Origin: Corynebacterium curieae
Lineage (GTDB): Bacteria; Actinomycetota; Actinomycetes; Mycobacteriales; Mycobacteriaceae
DNA length: 64,000 nucleotides
Assembly (NCBI RefSeq): GCF_027570035.1
Contig: NZ_JAKMUU010000001.1
Coordinates: forward strand, 434,001 to 498,000
Direction of reading: 5' to 3'
Shown piece after piece: positions 57,740-64,000 of the stretch. Positions within the stretch are counted from its first letter, which is position 1. Each line of letters opens with the position of its first letter. Under the pieces are notes generated by a model. It did no database searches. It was not told the DNA's origin and was given only the letters and a program-made list of their open reading frames with translations. Both the position numbers and the translations under genes were made by a program.

Positions 57740-58921
57740 GTGAAGAAGTCTCTGTGGTTTACTGCTCTGCCCTTGTGTCTTTCCGCTCTCGTGGCCCTTT
57801 GGTGGCTCATTGATATCCCGGAGCTTTTCTCAGGACACTTTTCCCCCTACTACCATATTGACCTTGACGTTTACCGCGAAGGAGGCGCTGGTTTCGGCAG
57901 CGACCTCTACTCCAAGGACTATCTCGTAGGCAGCAATCGCGACGTCTCCCTCCCCTTCACATACCCGCCATTCGCGGCGTTGCTTTTTACCCCACTGAGC
58001 TGGCTCCCGCTTACCGTCGCAAGCGTCCTTGTATCCGTCGCCTCCTTTGCCGCACTCTGGGCCTGCGTAGCGCTCATCCTTCGCTCCATCAAGTGCTCCG
58101 GATGGGCGGCTTGGGCACTACTGGCTGCCATGCTCACCGAACCTATTACGGAGACCTTTAGCTTCGGCCAGGTAAATATCCTGCTCACGGCCCTCGTGGT
58201 GGTAGACATCCTCTGGCTCCGCCCAGGCCGCGGACGAGGCGTGCTTACCGGTATCGCCATGGCTATCAAGCTCACCCCCGCAGTATTTCTTGCTGTGTTC
58301 TTTGTCCGCCGCGAGTGGCTCGCGTTTTTCAGCGCACTCGGCGCTTTCTTCGCAGCCGGACTAATCGCCTTTGCCTGCAATCCGCACAGCTCGATTCAGT
58401 ACTGGAGCGAGACTTTGCGCGATTCCAACCGCATTGGTGGATTGGCTTATAGCTCCAATCAGTCACTGCGTGGCTTCTTTAGCCGCCTTGCCCCCGAGCA
58501 CGCAGAAAAGCTATGGCTCATTGCCGTTCTCGTCGTCATTGCTATCGTGTGGTTTGTCATGGAGCGCCTCTCCCATGGAAACCAGTCCGTTCTCATGCTG
58601 CTGGCTGCATCAGTATCACTACTTTGCTCGCCGGTGTCCTGGTCGCACCATTTCACTTGGCTGGTACTGGCTGGCGTCCTTCTTGCAGCCCAACGCCGGT
58701 GGAAGCTCGCCGCACTAACGTGGCTGGCCCTTTTGGCTCGCGGACATTGGCTCGTTCCCCACACCAATGACCAAGAGCTGGATTGGGCTTGGTGGCAACA
58801 CATCGTGGGCAACGACTTCGTCATCGTTACCGCTCTGCTGGTTCTTTGCTCGCTACCATTGGCTCTACGGCGGGCCGGCGCTTATCAATCCGCGGCGGAA
58901 CCAGTGTCCAACCGAGGATAG
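57740..58921 (+). CDS. mptC: alpha-(1->2)-mannosyltransferase (GT87, Rv2181/MptC type)
   Basis: Polyprenyl-phosphomannose-dependent enzyme adding alpha-1,2-mannose branches to lipomannan. The 393-residue GT-C protein has about ten helices, the GT87 first loop HIDLDVYREGGAGF with the acidic pair, then FTYPPFAALLFTPLSWLP and SWSHHFTWLVLAGVLLA. Synteny with Rv2179c-Rv2181 supports the assignment; the symbol follows the C. glutamicum usage and is moderately sure. The last 95 bp overlap the convergent acyltransferase gene. Confidence 0.82.
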   Translation: MKKSLWFTALPLCLSALVALWWLIDIPELFSGHFSPYYHIDLDVYREGGAGFGSDLYSKDYLVGSNRDVSLPFTYPPFAALLFTPLSWLPLTVASVLVSVASFAALWACVALILRSIKCSGWAAWALLAAMLTEPITETFSFGQVNILLTALVVVDILWLRPGRGRGVLTGIAMAIKLTPAVFLAVFFVRREWLAFFSALGAFFAAGLIAFACNPHSSIQYWSETLRDSNRIGGLAYSSNQSLRGFFSRLAPEHAEKLWLIAVLVVIAIVWFVMERLSHGNQSVLMLLAASVSLLCSPVSWSHHFTWLVLAGVLLAAQRRWKLAALTWLALLARGHWLVPHTNDQELDWAWWQHIVGNDFVIVTALLVLCSLPLALRRAGAYQSAAEPVSNRG

Positions 58922-59978
58922 GGACCTTCCCCAGCGCCCACAGTGCCACCGAAGCAGCCGCCGAATAGAAAAAGCACATCGCAATCCAGAACCACGTATT
59001 TTCCATCGGCCACTGTCCTGCCAAGCTAACGACATAATCGCGGTGGGCCATGAAGAAGCCGTACCCCACCGTCATGCCGATTGGGTGGGCCAAATAAATA
59101 GGCAAGGTATGGCGCCCCACAAACTTCACAAACGCAGAAACCGCCGGAATATGGCTGATGAGGACTGCCCCTACGATGCCAGCTGGGGTTTCCAGCGTCT
59201 GTTCCGCAAAGCGGATCAACAGATCTAGATCCCCCCTGCCTAGGATATCGCCCCCGGGCAACGGCCAATGCACCGTCACTTCTCCTTCGAGGGCATTCCA
59301 CGTTTTCCGGATGAACACTCCCGCGAAGTAGCTCGCGATCGCCGCACTGTAAGCCCACAGAGAACCCATGCGGAAGGTGCCTTTGAAGGGGGCTTCGGCG
59401 GCGTCGGCAAAGCGCGTAATAGGCCCACGCAGATAGGCGGCGCCGACGAAAATAGGCAAAAACATAATCGCCTTGCCTATAAAGAAGTAATGGTCCTGCC
59501 ACGCAATGAACAACAGTGGTGTAAAGCTCAAGGTCATGCCCGCCCATGCGGGCAGCTTGCGCACACTCCACAAAAAGATATTGAAGATGATAAGCGCGTG
59601 GATAAACCACGCCATGGTGTGGCCCAAAAGTAGGTTATAAATGAGATCCGTGAGCTGTAGGTAGGGATCCCCAAACACCCAGTGGTATTCAATGCGCTTG
59701 GTCCACAGCTCAACAGTCATCCACACCGTATAAGGAACGAGGAAAAACCACAGGCGGCGAGTAAATAACTCGCTAAAGGAATAGCGAAAAATTTTGGTAG
59801 AGAAATAGCCGGATACGAGGAAGAACAAGGGCAGGCGGAGAGGATCCAGCCACATGTTCAGGTCAGCCAACCACGTTAGCTCACCTTCCGGAACCACCAG
59901 CGTCACGTGCAAGAGCACTACGCCGATGATGGATACGCCTTTAGCAGTATCTGGCCAAGCTAAGCGGGCCTTGGGAAT
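58827..59978 (-). CDS. acyltransferase 3 family membrane protein, probable ATT start
   Basis: An integral membrane O-acyltransferase with about ten helices: RLPLFFLVSGYFSTKIFRY is the family signature, with HTLPIYLAHPIGMTVGYG near the C-terminus. It may acylate a surface glycolipid or polysaccharide. The first standard start, GTG 59918, cuts into the first helix. In frame upstream lies the family N-terminus (PKARLAWPDTAKGVSIIGVV) with no ATG, GTG or TTG before the TGA stop; ATT 59978 sits 8 nt after GGGGAGG, and I take it as the start. It lies 5 bp after plsC. Confidence 0.8.
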   Translation of the reverse strand: MPKARLAWPDTAKGVSIIGVVLLHVTLVVPEGELTWLADLNMWLDPLRLPLFFLVSGYFSTKIFRYSFSELFTRRLWFFLVPYTVWMTVELWTKRIEYHWVFGDPYLQLTDLIYNLLLGHTMAWFIHALIIFNIFLWSVRKLPAWAGMTLSFTPLLFIAWQDHYFFIGKAIMFLPIFVGAAYLRGPITRFADAAEAPFKGTFRMGSLWAYSAAIASYFAGVFIRKTWNALEGEVTVHWPLPGGDILGRGDLDLLIRFAEQTLETPAGIVGAVLISHIPAVSAFVKFVGRHTLPIYLAHPIGMTVGYGFFMAHRDYVVSLAGQWPMENTWFWIAMCFFYSAAASVALWALGKVPILGWTLVPPRIDKRRPAVEPMVASKEPAER

Positions 59979-59983
59979 AGTGA

Positions 59984-60724
59984 TTACCTCCCCTTGTATT
60001 CAGCGCCGGCGGGGTAACCATGACCGGCTTTGAGTGAAGCCTTCACATCGGAGGCGTACACATCAACATAAGGCTTATCGCTCAACTCGGCCAAATTGCG
60101 CATCACAAAATCCGTGAAGGCACGGATAGTGTCATGCTCCGCCGGATTCATGCCGCGCTCCTTTGCCCAGTCATGCGGCCAGATAGGATCACCTACCCGC
60201 ACGCCGACCTTAAAGGGGCGTGGGATCCACGAGCCAATGGGATTAGCCTTGCGGGAATTGATCATCGCAATGGGAAATACCGGCTGGTTGGTCTCCATTG
60301 CAATCCGTGCCATGCCGGTACGGCCTTTGTAAATGCGTCCGTCTGGCGAGCGGGTGCCTTCCGGATAAATGCCAAAAAGATCGCCACGAGACAAAATGCC
60401 CTCTGCGGTCTCCACAATGGCGTCGCCGGCGTCTTCGCTATCGCGCTCAATGGGTACTTGGCCCACCGAAGTAAAAAACCATTTCTGTAAACCACCGACT
60501 AGCCCGGGGGTAGTAAAGTACTCCGACTTAGCCGGAAAGGTAATTTGGCGGGGGCACACCAGCGGAAAGAAGAAGGAATCCATAACGGCCTGGTGGTTCG
60601 ACACCAAAATCGCGGGCCCTTCAGAAGGGATTTTTTCAATTCCCTCAGTCCAAGGGCGATTCCATACGCGCAGGGCGGGTCCGAAAAAGATGTGCTTAAA
60701 AGCCCAGTACCACTTGTTTTTCAT
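59984..60724 (-). CDS. plsC: 1-acyl-sn-glycerol-3-phosphate acyltransferase
   Basis: Esterifies lysophosphatidate to phosphatidate. The 246-residue protein has the HX4D motif VSNHQAVMDSFFFPL (residues about 42-56) and the substrate motif FGIYPEGTRSPDGRIYKG. One hydrophobic patch at the N-terminus suggests membrane association. It follows glk by 23 bp and precedes the acyltransferase-3 gene, whose Shine-Dalgarno sequence lies in its last codons. Confidence 0.92.
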   Translation of the reverse strand: MKNKWYWAFKHIFFGPALRVWNRPWTEGIEKIPSEGPAILVSNHQAVMDSFFFPLVCPRQITFPAKSEYFTTPGLVGGLQKWFFTSVGQVPIERDSEDAGDAIVETAEGILSRGDLFGIYPEGTRSPDGRIYKGRTGMARIAMETNQPVFPIAMINSRKANPIGSWIPRPFKVGVRVGDPIWPHDWAKERGMNPAEHDTIRAFTDFVMRNLAELSDKPYVDVYASDVKASLKAGHGYPAGAEYKGR

Positions 60725-60747
60725 CGCCAGGTCGTCCTTTGTTTGTT

Positions 60748-61680
60748 CTAACGGCCGCTGCGGGCCAAATCGGCTACGCCAATCATACCCGCTGCGGAAC
60801 CCAATTCTGCGGTGGCAACACGTGCGAGGGGGCGGTGCCCTGCCCCGACGATATCCTGCCCCATCGCTTGGACAGCGCCCTTAAGGTACAAGTCTGCATC
60901 TTGCGATACACCGCCGCCCAGCACGATAAGCTCGGGATCGAGTACATCGGCAACGATGGACAGGCCCTGTCCTAACCACCGGCTGAAGTCTTCCATCACC
61001 GCTACCGCCAGGGGATCGCCACGGCGCGCCGCTTGGGTAATTTCCTTACCCGTTGGATCAGTCGGCAACGCAGTCTCATAGCTAGCACGCAAATCCGCAC
61101 AGGTATCCGGCAATGCCGTACCGGAAGCATAGCGCTCCAAACAGCCCCGCTTACCACACGAGCACTGCCGCCCATTGGGCACCACGACGATATGCCCAAA
61201 CTCTGGGGCTGTGCCGAATGCTCCGCGGTAAATGGTGTCGTGCGTCATCAGCGTGGCACCAATTCCGGTACCCACTGCAAAGAAAACCCAATCCTCGGCG
61301 CCCCGGCCAGCACCAAAGCACCACTCTCCCCATGCTGCTGAATTGGCATCATGCTCTAAGCGCACATGCATACCAAGCTTTTGCGATAGTGATTCCCTCA
61401 CGTTGGCATGCCGCCACGGTAAATGCGGGGCAAAGCGCACCACTTCACAGCTAGGATCGAGAAAGCCTGCTAAAGCTAAGCCAACAGCGTCGACCTCATA
61501 ATCAGCGCGTAGCTCATCGACGATGCCCACAATGTCGGCTTCCAGCTGCTCGGCGTCCATCGACGTGGGGATTGTGCGACTGGCGAGGATTTTCCCCTCC
61601 CGAGTGATCACTCCACCGCGCACGTTGGTGCCACCGACGTCGAAGCCGATAGTCAAATCGGCGGAGTTGTTCTCAAGCAT
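60748..61680 (-). CDS. glk: ROK-family glucokinase
   Basis: Phosphorylates glucose with ATP. The 310-residue protein has the ATP phosphate loop TIGFDVGGTNVRGGVI, EHDANSAAWGEW with the catalytic Asp, GTGIGATLM and the ROK zinc motif CSCGKRGCLERYASG. No DNA-binding domain precedes it, so it is a kinase and not a repressor. The location before plsC matches C. glutamicum glk. Confidence 0.9.
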   Translation of the reverse strand: MLENNSADLTIGFDVGGTNVRGGVITREGKILASRTIPTSMDAEQLEADIVGIVDELRADYEVDAVGLALAGFLDPSCEVVRFAPHLPWRHANVRESLSQKLGMHVRLEHDANSAAWGEWCFGAGRGAEDWVFFAVGTGIGATLMTHDTIYRGAFGTAPEFGHIVVVPNGRQCSCGKRGCLERYASGTALPDTCADLRASYETALPTDPTGKEITQAARRGDPLAVAVMEDFSRWLGQGLSIVADVLDPELIVLGGGVSQDADLYLKGAVQAMGQDIVGAGHRPLARVATAELGSAAGMIGVADLARSGR

Positions 61681-61718
61681 GCATAACAGAATATACCGAC
61701 AACCGGGCTAGGGTCACA

Positions 61719-62822
61719 TCAAGACATCAGACGACGCAAACGCTGCCCCATAATCTGCCATGTCCAATTCTCCTCCACATGGCGGCGACCCGCTTGCCCC
61801 ATCTGCTGTCTACGGTGCGGATCACCTAGCAAGGCCTTCAACCCTTGAGCCAGTTCTTCCACAGAAGAGCCCTTGACGACGACCCCGGTCTCCCCCGTCA
61901 CCGTCTCAGGCGCGCCGCCAGAATCGCCAGCGATGACTGGCACACCGCAGGCTTGCGCCTCCAAATAGACAATGCCGAGCCCTTCCACGTCTAGTCCACC
62001 GCCGCGAGTACGGGCAGGCATGGCAAAAACGTCGGCTGCGTGCAGCGCTGTGTCGATACTTTCGGCCTCTTGGATCACTGCATCCGGACAATACATATCC
62101 GCTAACTCCACTAATGCAGCCCGGTAGCGGCCCCTCCCGATGAGAAGCAGCTGCGCATCCGGAAACTCCTCACGCACTAGGGGCATGGCGCGCAAAAGCT
62201 GATCCTGTCCCTTGCGCGGTACAAAGCGCGAAATGCACACGATGGTCGGCCCATTGACCCCGAATTCCGCCTTTGCGGCGGCGCGTTGCTCTGGAGTGGC
62301 CGGAGAAAAGTTCTCCACACTTACCCCAGAGGGTAGATGCTCCCAGCGAGGATAAGGTCCGAAGGGCCCTCGCAGGCGGCGCAAGGTGTAGTCGGAGATA
62401 TAGGTAATAACGTCAGCGTAGTCACCGATGCGTCGCAGACATTGTCTGGCAACGGGCACCATCGACCATCCCACTTCGTGTCCGTGCGTCGTTGCCACCA
62501 CACGGGTGGCTCCTGCCTCCTTGGCCGCCTTGCCCATCAGAGCAAGGGGCGCGGCTGCGCCGAACCAGACGATATCAATATTTTCGGCGCGAATGATCTC
62601 CTGCATACGGCGCACCGTTGCTGGCGTTGGCAACATTACGCGGCGGGGCCAACGGATCACCTTATAATCCGCCGCAGCATCAAATTCCGCTGGGGGCTCC
62701 TGCGTAGAAGCAAAGACCACGACATCGCGCGGGTCCAAGGTTGCTACAAAATCGCGCAGGTAAGATTGGATTCCGCCGATTTTGGGTGGAAAGTCATTGG
62801 TTACCAGCAGAATACGAGCCAC
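61719..62822 (-). CDS. pimB: phosphatidylinositol mannoside mannosyltransferase PimB' (GT4)
   Basis: GDP-mannose-dependent enzyme adding the second mannose in PIM synthesis, the lipid anchor of lipomannan. The 367-residue GT4 protein has RILLVTNDFPPKIGGIQSYL (acceptor-side loop), ICISRFVPRKGQDQLLRAM-type core (seen as VCISRFVPRKGQDQLLRA), and the donor motif GLDVEGLGIVYLEAQACGVP (E-x7-E). GTG 62822 follows immediately on the TAA of the NlpC/P60 gene (TAAGTG). Synteny with C. glutamicum supports pimB'. Confidence 0.9.
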   Translation of the reverse strand: MARILLVTNDFPPKIGGIQSYLRDFVATLDPRDVVVFASTQEPPAEFDAAADYKVIRWPRRVMLPTPATVRRMQEIIRAENIDIVWFGAAAPLALMGKAAKEAGATRVVATTHGHEVGWSMVPVARQCLRRIGDYADVITYISDYTLRRLRGPFGPYPRWEHLPSGVSVENFSPATPEQRAAAKAEFGVNGPTIVCISRFVPRKGQDQLLRAMPLVREEFPDAQLLLIGRGRYRAALVELADMYCPDAVIQEAESIDTALHAADVFAMPARTRGGGLDVEGLGIVYLEAQACGVPVIAGDSGGAPETVTGETGVVVKGSSVEELAQGLKALLGDPHRRQQMGQAGRRHVEENWTWQIMGQRLRRLMS

Positions 62823-63866
62823 TTAGTAACGCGCCGTTCCGGTAATCGGCATGGACTTAAGCGGTACTACCTGGACAGGTACGCCATAGGTAGAGGCGTG
62901 CACGACTTGACCATTACCAATGTACATGCCCACGTGAGTAACGCCTGGGTAGTATCCCACGATATCTCCCGGCTGCAGATCTTCCAGCGGTACCGAAGTA
63001 CCGCCGGCAATCTGTGCCTGCGAAGTGCGCGGAATAGACTTTCCAATCTGCTGATAAGCCCAGAACATCAAACCAGAACAGTCAAATTGATCCGGGCCTG
63101 CTGCGCCCCAGCCATAGGGCGCACCGAGTTTGGACAGCGCGGCCGAAGCCGCTCCGTCAGCAACCTCACCTAAGTCCACTTTTGGCTTGTCCGTGCCGCC
63201 GAACTGGCTCTCCCATGCCTTGCGCTGCTGCTCATCAAGGGCATCGACCTGCTTCTCGATGTCCTTTTGCTGCTTTTCTAGCTCCTCCTTTTCCCTCAGG
63301 AGGACCTCGCGCTGCTCTTCTAGGGCCTTCTTTTCTTCGCGTACCTTGTCCGCGGCAGCCGCAGCCTCGTGCTTTTCGTCTTCTGCCATGATCGCGGCGT
63401 TCGCTTTAGCATCAAGAGTGCGTTGGGCCTTACGCGACAAGGCACCGAGGTAGCCCATGCGCTCTACAGCATCCGAGGGATCCTCTGCCGCCAGCGCTCC
63501 CGACACGGCGGAGCGGGAATCACCACGATAGCGAGACTGCGCGATGCCATTGACCTTCTCTTGCTGCGCGGAAACATCGCCCTTAGCGTCGTCCGCTCGA
63601 GATTGCGCGTCGGCCGCTGCGCGCTCAGAGTCCGAAACCTCAGCCTGCTTGTCTTCGAGCTTTATTTCTAGCTCTTTTACTTCCTCATTCTTGGCAGAAA
63701 CTTTGCGCGCGACCTCACCTACGCGCTCGACTAATGTATCCACATCCTCAGTGGTGGACTCTTGGCGCGGGGCGGCCTCTTGGGCAACTACCTGCGAAAT
63801 TCCGGACACAGACGTAACAGCAAGAGCTGCTACCAGCGCAGCTGCAGGAAGTACTCGTTTAGACAC
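62823..63866 (-). CDS. secreted NlpC/P60 peptidoglycan hydrolase (RipA-like)
   Basis: An exported endopeptidase that probably cuts stem peptides during daughter-cell separation. Signal peptide RVLPAAALVAALAVTSVSGI, then a long coiled coil (residues about 40-230, rich in Glu/Lys/Ala/Gln), then the NlpC/P60 domain with catalytic Cys in DQFDCSGLMFWAYQQ and catalytic His in VTHVGMYIGNG, and VVHASTYG. Length 347. GTG 63866 begins MSKRVL. It precedes pimB' with no gap. Confidence 0.9.
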   Translation of the reverse strand: MSKRVLPAAALVAALAVTSVSGISQVVAQEAAPRQESTTEDVDTLVERVGEVARKVSAKNEEVKELEIKLEDKQAEVSDSERAAADAQSRADDAKGDVSAQQEKVNGIAQSRYRGDSRSAVSGALAAEDPSDAVERMGYLGALSRKAQRTLDAKANAAIMAEDEKHEAAAAADKVREEKKALEEQREVLLREKEELEKQQKDIEKQVDALDEQQRKAWESQFGGTDKPKVDLGEVADGAASAALSKLGAPYGWGAAGPDQFDCSGLMFWAYQQIGKSIPRTSQAQIAGGTSVPLEDLQPGDIVGYYPGVTHVGMYIGNGQVVHASTYGVPVQVVPLKSMPITGTARY

Positions 63867-63940
63867 GTATGGACCTTTGGATTAAGAAATTTGAAAATCG
63901 TACTTACTATAGCGGGTTTTACCCCCAAATGCACGACAAA

Positions 63941-63963
63941 GCCCTCCCCGCGAAAGGGAGGGC
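63941..63963 (-). terminator. terminator of the gene beyond the right edge
   Basis: On minus GCCCTCCC and GGGAGGGC form an 8-bp stem around a 7-nt loop and are followed by TTTGT. It lies between the partial gene and the NlpC/P60 gene. Confidence 0.65.
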
Positions 63964-63978
63964 AATATCCATCGCTTC

Positions 63979-64000
63979 TTAGAAGCGAACGGCCGAGTGG
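63979..64000 (-). CDS. 3' end of a gene continuing beyond the window
   Basis: On minus the last codons read His-Ser-Ala-Val-Arg-Phe and TAA (63981-63979), followed 15 bp later by a terminator hairpin. In related genomes a second NlpC/P60 gene lies here, and VRF would suit its end, but six codons cannot prove this. Confidence 0.45.

Overview
The window is chromosomal DNA of a high-GC actinobacterium, almost certainly a Corynebacterium. The evidence is the gene order, which follows the C. glutamicum ilvA - dnaE1 - lspA - dinB - ileS - divIVA - division/cell wall (dcw) - idsA - mptA - pknL - aroG - glk - pimB' series. Also typical are a dcw cluster without ftsA or ddl but with Wag31/DivIVA and SepF, lipomannan genes, a McbR-type operator, and many leaderless promoters (TAnnnT about 7 nt before the start codon). 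I cannot name the species. I saw no tRNA, rRNA, CRISPR array, prophage or insertion sequence.

Layout. 1-9.3 kb: exonuclease/BRCT protein (5' end outside the window), an orphan protein, a small alarmone synthetase (RelS type), an S4 protein / membrane protein / YigZ / ilvA block on the minus strand, two secreted proteins on plus, and a MetE-like methionine synthase behind a McbR-type operator. 9.3-24 kb: dnaE1, a frameshifted RarD permease, a frameshifted HNH endonuclease, the lspA-rluD group, two lipoproteins, asparaginase, dinB, a metallophosphatase, and a GntR/MFS pair with a double palindromic operator. 24-29 kb: ileS under a translational T-box, and an intact paralogue of the HNH gene.

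29-50 kb is the minus-strand growth and division block, in transcription order: mraZ, rsmH, ftsL, ftsI, murE, murF, mraY, murD, ftsW, murG, murC, ftsQ, ftsZ, pgeF, yggS-type, sepF, yggT-type, divIVA. Together these genes make the lipid-II precursor, assemble the septal synthase and Z-ring, and direct polar growth. 50-64 kb adds envelope functions: idsA (polyprenyl diphosphate), mptA and mptC (lipomannan), pknL with its neighbour Rv2175c-type DNA-binding protein, aroG, RNase AS, an acyltransferase-3 protein that seems to start at ATT, plsC, glucokinase, pimB', and a secreted NlpC/P60 hydrolase. The last 22 bases are the tail of another gene.

The most noteworthy items are regulatory or structural: the probable AUU start, the McbR-type operator, the tandem GntR palindromes, two homopolymer frameshifts about 800 bp apart, a PknL without PASTA domains, a strongly over-represented 10-mer (GTCGGCAAGC) inside coding regions, overlapping divergent leaderless promoters, and structured RNA in the ileS and rsmH leaders. 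I found no convincing wholly new multi-gene system.
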